DNA from: Marinobacter sp.
GTDB lineage: Bacteria; Pseudomonadota; Gammaproteobacteria; Pseudomonadales; Oleiphilaceae
Direction: 5' to 3'
Assembly (NCBI RefSeq): GCF_014859525.1
Contig: NZ_JACUUB010000004.1
Location: forward strand, 1 to 64,000
Length of the DNA: 64,000 bases
Shown: positions 16,995-30,946 of the stretch, one piece after another
Layout of the letters: the number at the start of each line of letters is the position of its first letter
Numbering within the stretch: the stretch's first letter is position 1
Notes under the pieces: model-generated
Seen by the model: the letters and a program-made list of their open reading frames with translations, nothing else
The model's database searches: none
Told to the model about the DNA's origin: nothing
Translations under genes and position numbers: made by a program

Positions 16995-18746
16995 GTGATC
17001 GATTTGTCCGGTCAGGGAAAGCAGGAAGAAAACTGGCAACAGCGCTTGTCCGCGGGGTTAAAGGCCTGGCGCTTCGGTTCTGTGCTGGGTGTCTTTCTGC
17101 TGGTCATGCTGGGTATTGGCTGGCGTCTGGTCGATCTGCACGTGGTGGATACAGAATTTTTGCGCCAGCAGGGCGACGTTCGGACGATTCGGGTTGAATC
17201 CATCGATGCTCACCGGGGCGTGGTCACTGACCGCCACGGCGAACCGCTGGCGGTCAGTACGCCGGTACAGACGTTGTGGGCCAATCCCTCAGAAACTGAC
17301 CCTGATGACCCAAGGCTTGCGGGCCTGGCTCGTATGCTGGGTATGACCGAGGGTGCGCTCAGGGAGCGTTTACGGACGTTCGCAGGTCGCGAATTTATCT
17401 ATCTGCGCCGGAAGGTGCAGCCAAGCCTTGCCAGGGAAGCCCTCGGTCTTGGGATCGGTGGCATCTACGCCCGTCAGGAGTACCGCCGTTACTATCCTGC
17501 GGGGGAAGTGACCGCTCACGTCGTTGGCTTTACCAATATTGATGAGTTGGGTCAGGAAGGTATTGAGCTGGCTTATAACCAGTGGTTAACGGGCAAGCCG
17601 GGTGCCAAGCGCGTACTGAAGGACAATCGCGGGCGCGTTATCAAGGATCTGATGCTGATCCGGGATGCCAGAGCGGGACAGGATCTTGAGTTGAGTCTTG
17701 ACCTGAGGTTGCAGTACCTGGCGTACCGGGAACTCAAGGCCGTGGTCACCGCCCACAGCGCTCGCGGTGGAACACTGGTGATGCTGGATGTTGACACCGG
17801 TGAAGTGTTGGCAATGGTTAATCAGGGTTCATACAACCCCAATGACAGAACGCAGCTGTCAGCGGACACTATGCGCAACAAGGCGATTACCGATTTGTTC
17901 GAGCCGGGTTCGACCATCAAACCGATCACGGTGGCTGCAGCCTTGGAAAGCGGGAAGTACCAGTCGAACAGCATTATTGATACGTCCCCTGGTTTTAGGC
18001 GCTTCGGCCGCTTCACCATTCGGGATGCGCGCAACTATGGTGCGATTGACCTGACTGAAATAATTTCAAGATCCAGTAACGTCGGTGTAACCCATATCGC
18101 CACAGAGCTTGGCGGTGACGTACTGAGGAGCCTGTTCGCCCGGTTGGGCTTGGGGCAGGCAACCGGCATCGGCTTCCCGGGGGAAGCCGTTGGTGTTTTA
18201 CCGGCCCCGTCAAGGTGGCGCCCGGTTGAGGAGGCCACGTTATCTTATGGCTACGGTATGAGTGTGAATGCGTTGCAGTTGGCGCAGGCCTATATGGTGA
18301 TTGCCAATGGTGGCATCCGTTACCCGGTCAGTCTGATGAAGCAAACGGTGCCGCCCCAGGGCCAGAGAGTGCTGAGTGAAGATGTGACCAGGGCGGTTCG
18401 TGACATGTTGAAAGAGGCTGTCGCTCGGGGAACCGGGGGGCGTGGTCAGCCTGGTCTTTACGCGGCGGGTGGCAAGACCGGAACGGTGCATCTGGTTGGT
18501 GCCCACGGTTATGAAAAGAGTCAGTACAAAGCGATATTCGCGGGCATGGCTCCGATTGATGACCCGAGAATTGTAACGGTTGTGGCCGTAGATGCGCCGC
18601 AGTCTGGTGAATATTACGGCGGTGAAGTAGCCGCGCCGGTATTCGCCCGGGTGATGGGTGACGCACTGCGACTGCTGAATGTGAAGCCTGAACTGGAAGT
18701 CAGCGGGGCGAAACCGCCCAAAGTCGCTTCCGGAGAGAGAGGTTAA
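16995..18746 (+). CDS. ftsI: Peptidoglycan D,D-transpeptidase FtsI (PBP3)
   Basis: The septal class B penicillin-binding protein that cross-links peptidoglycan with FtsW. It has 583 residues, with a membrane anchor at about 28-48, a pedestal domain, and the transpeptidase motifs S306-T-I-K309 (nucleophile), S360-S-N362 and K494-T-G496. The start is GTG at 16995, with no strong SD of its own. It overlaps the stop of a nine-codon open frame that begins at the ftsL stop, suggesting coupled translation. murE follows after four bases. Confidence 0.97.
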   Translation: MIDLSGQGKQEENWQQRLSAGLKAWRFGSVLGVFLLVMLGIGWRLVDLHVVDTEFLRQQGDVRTIRVESIDAHRGVVTDRHGEPLAVSTPVQTLWANPSETDPDDPRLAGLARMLGMTEGALRERLRTFAGREFIYLRRKVQPSLAREALGLGIGGIYARQEYRRYYPAGEVTAHVVGFTNIDELGQEGIELAYNQWLTGKPGAKRVLKDNRGRVIKDLMLIRDARAGQDLELSLDLRLQYLAYRELKAVVTAHSARGGTLVMLDVDTGEVLAMVNQGSYNPNDRTQLSADTMRNKAITDLFEPGSTIKPITVAAALESGKYQSNSIIDTSPGFRRFGRFTIRDARNYGAIDLTEIISRSSNVGVTHIATELGGDVLRSLFARLGLGQATGIGFPGEAVGVLPAPSRWRPVEEATLSYGYGMSVNALQLAQAYMVIANGGIRYPVSLMKQTVPPQGQRVLSEDVTRAVRDMLKEAVARGTGGRGQPGLYAAGGKTGTVHLVGAHGYEKSQYKAIFAGMAPIDDPRIVTVVAVDAPQSGEYYGGEVAAPVFARVMGDALRLLNVKPELEVSGAKPPKVASGERG

Positions 18747-18750
18747 CGCC

Positions 18751-20235
18751 ATGTGCATCACATCCATCAGCAATCTATTACAAGGCATTGCTGACGTGCC
18801 GTCGGTATTCGATGTCACGATCCATGGTTTGCAAACAGACAGTCGATCAGTCGGTTCCGGGGATGCGTTTGTCGCGTTATCCGGCAAGAACACCGGGTCA
18901 GAACGCTATGTGGATCAGGCCATTGCCTCCGGGGCAACGGCAATTCTCCTTGAGGCGGCTGAACCCCGGGAGTGTCATGAGCGCCACGGTGCGTTGATTG
19001 TGCCTGTGGTAGGTCTCAGGGCGCAGCTTGGGCGAATTGCAGATCGATTTTTTGAGCATCCTTCGCGCCATTTGCGACTGATCGGGGTGACTGGCACTAA
19101 CGGCAAAACCTCGGTTACTGAATACATCGCGCAATTGTTACGTGAGACCGGCACCCCCTGTGGCGTGCTGGGAACTCTCGGCTACGGTATGCCAGGCAAA
19201 CTCCAGCCAGCTACGCATACCACGCCGGACGTGGTGCAGGTTAATCGGGTGATTAACCGGATTCGCAACGACGGTGGTCGGGCGGCTGTCATGGAGGTGT
19301 CTTCTCACGCGCTGGATCAGGGCCGGATTGACAAGCTGACTATGACGGGTGCGGTGTTCACCAATTTGACTCGGGATCATCTTGATTACCACGGCACCAT
19401 GGACGCCTATGGTGAAGCTAAAGCTCGGCTGTTTCAGCGGGAAGAGCTGCATTTTTCCGTGATTAATGTTGATGATCCGTTTGGGCGCCAGCTGTATGAA
19501 CAGCTCGAGGGTCAGTGCGACCGGGTTCGATACAGCCTGCATGAGGCTCAGACCGAGCTTTGGCTGAAAGATTTTGCACCGGTTGCCTCAGGGTTTCGTG
19601 CCCGGGTAGACGGACAATGGGGTGAGTTTGATCTGCAGGTGCCACTGCTGGGCAGTTTCAATGCCAGTAATGTGCTGGCGGCATTGGCGACGGTGTTAAC
19701 TCTGGGTGTGCCGGTGGATCGGGCTGTCGCTGCGACGGCGAGCCTGGTGCCACCACCTGGCCGGTTGGAGCGCTTCACCGGAACCGAAGGAAAACAAGTG
19801 GTAGTGGATTATGCCCACACGCCGGACGCACTGGCGAACGCGTTGGCCGCTCTGAAACCCCATGTTGAGGGACAGTTAATTTGCGTCTTTGGCTGCGGGG
19901 GGGATCGTGACCCTGGAAAGCGCCCCGAGATGGCTCGAGAAGCTCAACAGCGGGCGGATGTGGTGATCGTCACTGACGATAATCCGAGATCTGAGGATCC
20001 GGAGCGGATTGTGCGCGACATTTTGAACGGTTTTGAAGGTGCGTCGAGCCATCAGGTTATCCATGATCGCGCCGAAGCCATTGCCGCAGCTGTTGCAATG
20101 GCCGGCCCGAATGATCTTGTGCTGGTGGCGGGTAAGGGCCATGAAGCCTGGCAGGAAATCGGCACTCAGAAACTCCCGTTCAGCGATGCTGAGCAGGTGC
20201 GCCACCTGTTGAAGCTCAATGGGGGTGTGGCATGA
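18751..20235 (+). CDS. murE: UDP-MurNAc-L-Ala-D-Glu:meso-diaminopimelate ligase
   Basis: MurE adds the third amino acid to the peptidoglycan stem peptide. The 494 residues include the P-loop GVTGTNGKTS near residue 112 and the DNPRSEDP motif, whose DNPR identifies a ligase that uses meso-diaminopimelate rather than lysine. This fits a Gram-negative cell wall. The stop overlaps the murF start. Confidence 0.98.
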   Translation: MCITSISNLLQGIADVPSVFDVTIHGLQTDSRSVGSGDAFVALSGKNTGSERYVDQAIASGATAILLEAAEPRECHERHGALIVPVVGLRAQLGRIADRFFEHPSRHLRLIGVTGTNGKTSVTEYIAQLLRETGTPCGVLGTLGYGMPGKLQPATHTTPDVVQVNRVINRIRNDGGRAAVMEVSSHALDQGRIDKLTMTGAVFTNLTRDHLDYHGTMDAYGEAKARLFQREELHFSVINVDDPFGRQLYEQLEGQCDRVRYSLHEAQTELWLKDFAPVASGFRARVDGQWGEFDLQVPLLGSFNASNVLAALATVLTLGVPVDRAVAATASLVPPPGRLERFTGTEGKQVVVDYAHTPDALANALAALKPHVEGQLICVFGCGGDRDPGKRPEMAREAQQRADVVIVTDDNPRSEDPERIVRDILNGFEGASSHQVIHDRAEAIAAAVAMAGPNDLVLVAGKGHEAWQEIGTQKLPFSDAEQVRHLLKLNGGVA

Positions 20236-21629
20236 TGCGCGATTTTTCGCTGGCAGAAGCCCGCGACTGGCTGCAGGCCGAGCTTGCCGGTACTGCAGTG
20301 GATATTGGCGCAATTCAGTTTGAGGGTGTGTCAACGGATACCAGAGCGCTGCTGCCGGGCCAGTTATATGTGGCTCTGCGTGGCGAACAATTTGACGGTC
20401 ACGAGTTTCTGGCTCAGGCGACCTCTAAGGGCGCAGTGGCAGCGGTGGTCGATGTCGCGAGCAGTGCGGTTGCCATCCCGCAGCTGGTGGTTGCCGATAC
20501 GGTTAACGCCCTGGCTCAACTTGCTGCCGGAAATCGCAACGAAAGCCACGCGCAATTGGTAGCGATCACCGGCAGCAGCGGCAAGACCACGGTACGGGAA
20601 ATGATCTCGGCAATCCTGACGGTTATGGGCCCGACGTTGGCGACAGAGGGCAACCTCAATAATCACATCGGAGTGCCGCTGACGCTGTTCCGGCTGGCAC
20701 CCGAGCACCGATACGGTGCCGTTGAGTTGGGAGCCAGTGGTTTGGGCGAAATTGCACACACCGTTGCTGTGGTTCGTCCGAAGGTGGCGGTGCTGACCAA
20801 CGCCGGTCAGGCTCACCTTGAAGGTTTTGGCAGCTATCAGAACATTGTGGTTGCCAAAGGTGAAATTATTGATGGTGTACCGGCTGACGGCGTGGTGGTA
20901 CTTAACCGGGATGATCCGGCGTTTGGTCAGTGGCAAAAGCGGGCTGGTCAACGGAAGGTGATCAGTGTGTCTCGTTTGGGACACCCGGAAGCGGACTACC
21001 TGGCGACTGGCGTCGAAGCCCTCGATGAAGGCTTTGAGGTCGATGTTTGCGGCCCGGACGGCTGGCAATGCCTTGTCCAGATTCCGCTGGCGGGTGAGCA
21101 CAACGTCACTAACGGTTTGCTGGCTTTGGCGGCGGCTAAAGCCCTGGGGGCCACTGGGCAACAGGTCGTTGAAGGTTTGCGCAGAGTGCAGGCGGTAAAA
21201 GGCCGGTTGCAGGTTTTGAGGCCGTCCGATGAGCTAACGCTGATTGATGACAGTTACAACGCCAACCCGTTGTCGATGAAAGCGGCGATCGATGTGTTGG
21301 CGGGTTACCCGGGGCCCCGTATTGCCGTCTTCGGCGCTATGGCTGAGCTGGGCCAGGATACTGAAGCCCTGCATCGTGAAGTCGGCGATCATGCTCGGGA
21401 GCAAGGCATTGATCGTTTAATGGTGGTAGGTGCTGGCGGCGAAGGTTACGCGGCCGGTTTCGGTAGCACGACAGAAGTATTCCAGAGCCATGACCAGGCT
21501 GTGGATGCCATCGTTGGTGGCAACCAGGGGGCCATAACCGTGCTGGTGAAAGGTTCTCGCAGTTCTGCCATGGATCGTGTGGTAGAGGGGATTCAGAAAA
21601 AGGTGAATAACACATGCTGCTCTGGCTGA
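20232..21629 (+). CDS. murF: UDP-MurNAc-tripeptide:D-alanyl-D-alanine ligase
   Basis: MurF adds the D-Ala-D-Ala dipeptide made by Ddl (27763-28740) to the MurE product. It has 465 residues, with ATP-binding [13 protein letters not shown], the [14 protein letters not shown] substrate segment and [17 protein letters not shown] 20232 overlaps murE by four bases, and the C-terminus overlaps mraY by 16 bases. Confidence 0.98.
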   Translation: MMRDFSLAEARDWLQAELAGTAVDIGAIQFEGVSTDTRALLPGQLYVALRGEQFDGHEFLAQATSKGAVAAVVDVASSAVAIPQLVVADTVNALAQLAAGNRNESHAQLVAITGSSGKTTVREMISAILTVMGPTLATEGNLNNHIGVPLTLFRLAPEHRYGAVELGASGLGEIAHTVAVVRPKVAVLTNAGQAHLEGFGSYQNIVVAKGEIIDGVPADGVVVLNRDDPAFGQWQKRAGQRKVISVSRLGHPEADYLATGVEALDEGFEVDVCGPDGWQCLVQIPLAGEHNVTNGLLALAAAKALGATGQQVVEGLRRVQAVKGRLQVLRPSDELTLIDDSYNANPLSMKAAIDVLAGYPGPRIAVFGAMAELGQDTEALHREVGDHAREQGIDRLMVVGAGGEGYAAGFGSTTEVFQSHDQAVDAIVGGNQGAITVLVKGSRSSAMDRVVEGIQKKVNNTCCSG

Positions 21630-22699
21630 CAGAGATTCTATCGCAGTACTTTTCCGCCCTGACCGTGTTTCAGTACCTGACACTGCGCGCGATCATGGGT
21701 GTGCTTACCGCATTGCTGATTTCACTGCTGATTGGCCCGGTAATGATTCGAAAACTGAGTCAATACCAGATCGGTCAAGCGGTGCGGGATGACGGTCCGC
21801 AAACTCACCTCAGTAAAGCCGGCACGCCCACGATGGGCGGTGCGTTGATTCTGGTGGCGATAGCAGTATCAACTTTGCTGTGGGCGGACCTGAGCAACCG
21901 ATATGTATGGGTCGTGTTATCGGTCACCCTGTTGTTTGGTGCGATTGGCTGGGTGGATGATTATCGAAAGGTGGTAGAACGCAACCCGCGCGGTTTGCCC
22001 GGGCGCTGGAAGTATTTTTGGCAGTCGGTGATCGGCGCCGCCGCTGCGGTGGTGCTTTACACCACCGCCACCTTGCCCCAGGAAACCTCGCTTTACCTGC
22101 CATTCCTGAAGGATGTGTCGCTGACACTCGGCCCGGTCATGTTCATTCTGCTGACCTACTTCGTGATTGTCGGCAGCAGTAATGCGGTCAACCTGACCGA
22201 CGGTCTGGACGGCCTGGCCATTATGCCGACGGTAATGGTGGCGGGCGCCCTGGCTATTTTTGCCTATGTGTCTGGCCATGCGCAGTTTGCGAACTATCTG
22301 TTGATCCCACATTTGCCGGGTGCCGGTGAGCTGATCATTTTCTGTTGCGCACTGGTTGGCGCCGGGCTTGGGTTTCTCTGGTTCAACACCTATCCGGCCC
22401 AGGTTTTCATGGGTGATGTGGGTGCGCTGGCGCTTGGGGCGGCACTGGGGGTCGTGGCCGTCATCGTGCGCCAGGAAATCGTGCTGTTCATTATGGGCGG
22501 TGTGTTTGTGATGGAAACCATATCGGTGATTTTGCAGGTGGCGTCGTACCGATTGACCGGTCGTCGCATCTTCCGGATGGCACCGCTTCATCACCATTTT
22601 GAATTGAAAGGCTGGCCGGAGCCGCGAGTTATTGTGCGGTTCTGGGTAGTTACTGTGGTTCTGGTCCTGATTGGTCTGGCCAGTCTGAAAATCCGATAG
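21614..22699 (+). CDS. mraY: Phospho-MurNAc-pentapeptide translocase
   Basis: MraY moves phospho-MurNAc-pentapeptide to undecaprenyl phosphate to form lipid I at the inner face of the membrane. It has 361 residues and about ten hydrophobic segments. Catalytic acidic motifs are seen: the first D pair in [18 protein letters not shown], and the family HHHFE motif ([12 protein letters not shown]). The start ATG 21614 lies inside the end of murF. Confidence 0.98.
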   Translation: MLLWLTEILSQYFSALTVFQYLTLRAIMGVLTALLISLLIGPVMIRKLSQYQIGQAVRDDGPQTHLSKAGTPTMGGALILVAIAVSTLLWADLSNRYVWVVLSVTLLFGAIGWVDDYRKVVERNPRGLPGRWKYFWQSVIGAAAAVVLYTTATLPQETSLYLPFLKDVSLTLGPVMFILLTYFVIVGSSNAVNLTDGLDGLAIMPTVMVAGALAIFAYVSGHAQFANYLLIPHLPGAGELIIFCCALVGAGLGFLWFNTYPAQVFMGDVGALALGAALGVVAVIVRQEIVLFIMGGVFVMETISVILQVASYRLTGRRIFRMAPLHHHFELKGWPEPRVIVRFWVVTVVLVLIGLASLKIR

Positions 22700-22714
22700 G
22701 AAATTGAAACGACT

Positions 22715-24055
22715 ATGAGTGTCATTGTTTCGGATCGTCGCACATTGGTGGTAGGGCTCGGTAAAACCGGGCTCTCCTGCGTGCGCTATCTGTCCGAACA
22801 AGGCCGGGATATCGCGGTGGCAGACAGTCGGCAAGATCCACCCGGTTTGCAGGAGTTGCAGGACGGTTGGCCAGACGTGCCGGTTTACCTTGGTGAGTTC
22901 GATCACAGCGTATTGGCCGGTTTTAACGAACTGGTCGTGAGCCCCGGAATCAGCGTTGCGGAGCCAGCCATTGCCTGGGCTGCTGCCAATGGCGCAAGCA
23001 TTCGTGGTGACATTGATCTGTTTGCCGAAGCTGCAGACGCTCCCATCATCGCGATCACCGGCTCGAACGGCAAAACCACCGTGACCACGCTGGTCGGCGA
23101 GATGGCGAAAGCCGCCGGCCGCAATGTGCAGGTGGGTGGCAATATCGGCACGCCAGCGCTGGCTCTTCTTGGAAAAGGAGCCGAACTCTACGTGCTGGAG
23201 TTGTCGAGCTTTCAGTTGGAGACCACGGATGAGCTGAAAGCCGAGGTCGCAACCGTTTTGAACGTCAGTGACGATCACATGGATCGCTACCCGGACAAAA
23301 TGGCCTACTTCCAGGCCAAGCAGCGGATCTACCGAGGCAGCAGGAATGCCGTGGTCAATCTGGATGACGCGCTGAGCACGCCGATGGCCCGGGATAACCT
23401 TCGGTTTGTCTGCTTCGGTTTTAACCGGGTTAACCCGGAAACCTTCAGCACGCGGGACGATGATCAGGGCACCTGGATCACGTTCGGCTTCGATAACCTC
23501 CTGTTGGCCAGCGAGTTGCAGCTGCTCGGCCGGCACAATATCAGCAATGTTATGGCAGCTTTGGCTCTGGGGCAGGCGGCCGGTTTGCCCATGACGGCCA
23601 TGCTGGAGGCGGCTCGGGCATTCCGGGGCCTGCCTCATCGTTGCGAATTTGTGCGCAACCTGGACGGCGTGGACTACATCAATGATTCCAAAGGCACCAA
23701 CGTGGGTGCCACCGTCGCGGCTATCGAAAGCCTGGCGCCAGAGCAGGGAAAGGTCATTCTGATTGCCGGTGGTGATGGTAAAGGTGCTGACTTTGCCCCA
23801 TTGGCGGAACCCGTACAGTGCCATTGTCGCGCAGTGGTGCTGATTGGTCGTGACGCGGATACCATCGCCCAAACGCTGACCAACGACGTTACGATTGTTA
23901 GAGCCGAGTCTCTGGCGGACGCGGTGTCCGAGGCTAGGGTCCAAGCCCTGGCGGGTGACCGGGTTGTGTTGTCACCCGCCTGTGCAAGCTTCGACATGTT
24001 CCGGGATTACAGCGATCGCGGCGATCAATTCCGTCACCTGGTGGAGGCACTGTGA
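22715..24055 (+). CDS. murD: UDP-MurNAc-L-alanine:D-glutamate ligase
   Basis: MurD adds D-glutamate, the second residue of the stem peptide. It has 446 residues, with an N-terminal Rossmann-like UDP-binding domain (VVGLGKTGLSC), the P-loop ITGSNGKTTVT near residue 112, and NDSKGTNVGAT and SPACASFDMF in the C-terminal domain. It overlaps ftsW by four bases. Confidence 0.98.
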   Translation: MSVIVSDRRTLVVGLGKTGLSCVRYLSEQGRDIAVADSRQDPPGLQELQDGWPDVPVYLGEFDHSVLAGFNELVVSPGISVAEPAIAWAAANGASIRGDIDLFAEAADAPIIAITGSNGKTTVTTLVGEMAKAAGRNVQVGGNIGTPALALLGKGAELYVLELSSFQLETTDELKAEVATVLNVSDDHMDRYPDKMAYFQAKQRIYRGSRNAVVNLDDALSTPMARDNLRFVCFGFNRVNPETFSTRDDDQGTWITFGFDNLLLASELQLLGRHNISNVMAALALGQAAGLPMTAMLEAARAFRGLPHRCEFVRNLDGVDYINDSKGTNVGATVAAIESLAPEQGKVILIAGGDGKGADFAPLAEPVQCHCRAVVLIGRDADTIAQTLTNDVTIVRAESLADAVSEARVQALAGDRVVLSPACASFDMFRDYSDRGDQFRHLVEAL

Positions 24056-25254
24056 TGCACACCCACGCAGGCGCCTATCGTCAGCAAACCTGGATTGGTG
24101 ATGTTCAGCCGCTGGCTGTGTTGGTGGTGACATCGGTCGCGCTTCTGGTTATGGGCGTGGTGATGATTTCGTCTGCATCTATGGACATGGCTGCAGTCAC
24201 CATGGGCAACAGCTATCACTACGTTATTCGGCAGGTCATTTTTGCGGCACTCGGCTGCGTGGTGGCGTTGATCGCCGTTAACGTGCCGGTGTCCTGGTGG
24301 GAGCGCAGTGGTTGGTTGTTGCTGGCAATCGGCATGTTGGTACTTATTTTGGTACTGACGCCACTGGGACGCACGGTGAATGGTTCAACCCGCTGGATCC
24401 CCCTTGGCCTGTTTAACGTCCAGGTATCCGAAGTGGCCAAGCTGTGCCTGATTGCCTATCTGGCAGGCTACGTAGTGCGCCGCCGCGATGAACTGCTCAA
24501 CACCTGGCTGGGCTTTTTCAAACCGCTGATTGTGCTTGGTGTGGCGTCCATGTTGTTGGTTATTCAGCCGGATTTTGGTGCCACTGTGGTGTTGGTGACG
24601 GCAGCGGCGGGCATGATTTTTCTGAGTGGCGTCAGGCTGACGCGTTTCGCCCCGTTGGTCGGCGTTCTGGTCGTGCTGGGTACGATACTGGTCGCAACCC
24701 AGCCCTACCGATTAAAGCGAGTGGTGAGCTATCTGGATCCGTGGAAAGACCAGTTTGACACCGGCTATCAGCTAACTCAGTCGTTGATCGCCTTCGGGCG
24801 GGGCGAATGGGGTGGCGTCGGCCTGGGCAATTCCATTCAGAAGCTGTTCTTTCTGCCAGAGGCACACACCGACTTTATTTTCGCCATCATTGCCGAAGAG
24901 TTCGGCTTACTGGGTTCATTGATTGTGTTGGGCTTGTTTACCGCCATGGTGGTCAGCGGTTTCATGATTGCGCGGCGTGCAGAGAAAGCAGAGATGCCCT
25001 TTGGGGCCTGTTTCAGTTACGGCATCACCCTGCTGATGGGCCTGCAGGCGGGCATCAACATGGCGGTGAGCACAGGTCTGTTGCCTACCAAGGGTCTGAC
25101 CTTACCGCTGGTCAGCTATGGCGGCTCCAGCCTTTTGATTACCTGCATTGGCCTTGGCGTACTGGCAAGAGTGGAGCTGGAACGGTTGGACAAAGTGCGG
25201 ATGAGTTCGGAGAAAACCAAGAACACGCCACGGGGAGGTGCGGTTTATGACTGA
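24052..25254 (+). CDS. ftsW: Peptidoglycan glycosyltransferase FtsW
   Basis: A SEDS-family polymerase that builds septal glycan strands from lipid II together with FtsI. It has 400 residues with about ten membrane segments. The conserved GSTRWIPLG, YLDPWKD, and the C-terminal LPLVSYGGSSLL segments are present. The start is GTG 24052, or ATG one codon later. Its end overlaps murG by eight bases. Confidence 0.97.
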   Translation: MMHTHAGAYRQQTWIGDVQPLAVLVVTSVALLVMGVVMISSASMDMAAVTMGNSYHYVIRQVIFAALGCVVALIAVNVPVSWWERSGWLLLAIGMLVLILVLTPLGRTVNGSTRWIPLGLFNVQVSEVAKLCLIAYLAGYVVRRRDELLNTWLGFFKPLIVLGVASMLLVIQPDFGATVVLVTAAAGMIFLSGVRLTRFAPLVGVLVVLGTILVATQPYRLKRVVSYLDPWKDQFDTGYQLTQSLIAFGRGEWGGVGLGNSIQKLFFLPEAHTDFIFAIIAEEFGLLGSLIVLGLFTAMVVSGFMIARRAEKAEMPFGACFSYGITLLMGLQAGINMAVSTGLLPTKGLTLPLVSYGGSSLLITCIGLGVLARVELERLDKVRMSSEKTKNTPRGGAVYD

Positions 25255-26324
25255 GCCCCGTCGTTTCTTGATGATGGCCGGTGGTACCGGTGGCCATGTG
25301 TTCCCGGCGCTGGCAACAGCCCGGGCGCTGCAGGAGAAAGGCCACGAAGTGTTCTGGCTGGGTGCTAAAGGTGGTATGGAAGAACGCTTGATTGGCGATA
25401 CGGATATTCCGTTGTCACTGATTCATATCTCGGGCTTACGTGGTAAAGGCAAGCTGGCGTTGCTGTCTGCTCCGTTCCGCCTGATGCGGGCACTGGGAGA
25501 GGCTTTTACCCTGCTGCGTCAGATTAAGCCGGACTGTGTGGTGGGAATGGGCGGGTTTGTTACCGGCCCCGGCGGTGTTGCCGCCTGGTTACGGAAGACG
25601 CCACTGGTGATTCATGAGCAGAACGCTATTGCCGGCATGACCAATCGTTGGCTGACCCGGTTTGCTGAAACTGTACTGGAGGCGTTCCCCGGTAGTTTTG
25701 GAGACAAAGTCATTACCCGATGCACAGGTAATCCGGTGCGCAGGGATGTCGCCGGCATAGCCGACCCAGAGCAGCGCCTGAAAGATCGCAATGGCCCGGT
25801 TCGTATCCTGGTGATTGGTGGCAGCCTTGGTGCTCAGGTATTCAATCAGCAGCTACCGCAGGCGTTGGCTTTGCTGCCGAGTGCGCAACGTCCGGACGTG
25901 CGGCACCAGTGTGGTGAAAAGAATCTGGAGGCTGCCCGCACTGCTTATAAAGCCGCTGACGTGGAGGCCCGTATCGAGCCTTTCATCAAAGACATGGCGG
26001 AAGCCTACAGCTGGGCGGATCTGGTGGTATGCCGTGCCGGAGCTTTGACCGTATCCGAGCTTTGCGCGGCGGGTGTGGGCGCGGTGTTGGTGCCATTCCC
26101 CCACGCGGTGGATGATCATCAAACGCAGAACGGTCAGCATATGGTCAAAGCCGGCGCGGCCATTTTAATACCGCAGTCGAAAATGAGCCCGGAGGTGCTG
26201 GCGGAAACCTTGCAGGATCTGGCCGCTAACCGGGAACGAATTCTGAACATGGCAAAGGCTGCGCGCTCGCTGGCCCGCCCTGATGCAACGGAGAGAGTCG
26301 TGAATTACTGTCTGGAGGCCGCCA

Positions 26325-26332
<8 letters not shown>
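25247..26332 (+). CDS. murG: UDP-GlcNAc:lipid I GlcNAc transferase
   Basis: MurG converts lipid I to lipid II at the cytoplasmic side of the membrane. It has 361 residues from ATG 25247. Glycosyltransferase-B features are present: the [12 protein letters not shown] loop at the N-terminus, [26 protein letters not shown] and the donor site [15 protein letters not shown]. An earlier in-frame GTG at 25238 is possible. It overlaps ftsW and murC. Confidence 0.98.
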
Positions 26333-29572
<3,240 letters not shown>

Positions 29573-29608
29573 TAACGATTATTACGAACCTGGGGTTTGG
29601 TGAAACAC

Positions 29609-30844
29609 ATGTCATCGGTTGAAACGGAAAACATGATTGTCGGACTGGATATCGGAACTTCCAAAGTGGTTGCGATTGTCGGCAAGCGCAAGATGGATGG
29701 AACCATCGAAGTGGTCGGGATTGGTTCACACCCGTCTCGTGGCCTCAAGCGCGGGGTGGTGGTGAACATTGAAACCACGGTTCAAGCCATCCAGCGAGCG
29801 GTGGAAGAGGCCGAGCTGATGGCCGGTTGTCGGATTCATTCGGTCTACGCGGGCATTGCCGGTAGCCACATCAAGAGTCTGAATTCCCACGGTATTGTGG
29901 CTATACGGGATCGCGAAGTAACCCAGGCCGACATTGACCGGGTGATTGACGCAGCCCAGGCGGTAGCGATTCCGGCGGATCAGAAGATTCTGCACATTCT
30001 GCCGCAGGAATTCGTGATCGATAACCAGGAGGGCATCAAGGAGCCCATGGGCATGTCCGGTGTGCGCCTGGAAGCCAAGGTGCACCTGGTGACCTGTGCG
30101 GTGAACGCGGCCCAGAACATTGAAAAATGCGTCAAACGTTGTGGTCTTGAGGTGGATGACATCATTCTGGAGCAGTTGGCTTCCAGCCACGCGATCCTGA
30201 CGGAAGACGAAAAAGAACTGGGTGTCTGTGTGGTGGACATCGGCGGTGGAACCACCGATATCGCCGTGTTTACGGGTGGTGCCATCCGGCATACCGCAGT
30301 GATCCCCATTGCTGGCGACCAGGTCACTAACGATATTGCCATGGCGCTGCGGACACCAACGCAGAATGCCGAGGAAATCAAGATCAAATACGCCTGCGCG
30401 CTGACTCAGCTTGCTGGCGCTGATGAAACCATCAAGGTGCCAAGTGTTGGCGATCGTGCGCCCAGAGACCTGTCCCGACAGGCGCTGGCGGAAGTAGTCG
30501 AGCCTCGCTATGAAGAGCTGTTCACCCTGGTGCAATCAGAGCTTCGCCGGTCCGGATTTGAAGACATGATTCCGGCTGGCATCGTGATTACAGGCGGTTC
30601 GTCCACCATGGAAGGGGTGGTTGAGCTGGCTGAGGAAATCTTCCACATGCCGGTAAGGCTGGCCTGTCCGCAGGCGGTCTCCGGCATGACGGAAGTAGTC
30701 AACAACCCGATTTACGCCACCGGCGTGGGCTTGTTGATTCATGGCTTTCGGCAAATGGATCTTGGCCGGGCGCCGGTGCTTAAAGGTGAGGATGCCCCCT
30801 CGCTGGTTGAGCGCATGAAAGCCTGGTTCACCGGTCATTTCTGA
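29609..30844 (+). CDS. ftsA: Cell division protein FtsA
   Basis: An actin-like ATPase that anchors FtsZ filaments to the membrane. It has 411 residues, with the phosphate-1 loop GLDIGTSKV near residue 12, VDIGGGTTDIAVF, and GGSSTMEG. The C-terminal VERMKAWFTGHF is the amphipathic membrane-targeting helix. I chose ATG 29609 because it gives the same lead-in length as Pseudomonas FtsA; GTG 29600 and TTG 29597 are possible. Confidence 0.97.
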   Translation: MSSVETENMIVGLDIGTSKVVAIVGKRKMDGTIEVVGIGSHPSRGLKRGVVVNIETTVQAIQRAVEEAELMAGCRIHSVYAGIAGSHIKSLNSHGIVAIRDREVTQADIDRVIDAAQAVAIPADQKILHILPQEFVIDNQEGIKEPMGMSGVRLEAKVHLVTCAVNAAQNIEKCVKRCGLEVDDIILEQLASSHAILTEDEKELGVCVVDIGGGTTDIAVFTGGAIRHTAVIPIAGDQVTNDIAMALRTPTQNAEEIKIKYACALTQLAGADETIKVPSVGDRAPRDLSRQALAEVVEPRYEELFTLVQSELRRSGFEDMIPAGIVITGGSSTMEGVVELAEEIFHMPVRLACPQAVSGMTEVVNNPIYATGVGLLIHGFRQMDLGRAPVLKGEDAPSLVERMKAWFTGHF

Positions 30845-30904
30845 CGGTGGATTAGCAGGTAGTACACGAAGGTATCTCGAAAAATACACAACGATCGAAT
30901 GAAA

Positions 30905-30922
30905 CCGGTCTGGAAAGACCGG
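30905..30922 (+). other. Stable RNA hairpin in the ftsZ leader
   Basis: CCGGTCT (30905-30911) and AGACCGG (30916-30922) form a perfect seven-pair stem closed by GGAA, a GNRA tetraloop. It lies about ten bases before the ftsZ SD (AAGGAG). No T run follows, so it is not a terminator. It may protect or process the ftsZ message. Confidence 0.6.
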
Positions 30923-30946
30923 AAACAGCACGAAGGAGTAGGGGAA

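Noticed and set aside
21917-23944. A 675-codon open frame on the minus strand across mraY and murD
   Set aside because: It is antisense to two certain genes, is rich in His, Gln and Arg with no recognisable domain, and follows from the codon bias of the plus-strand genes.
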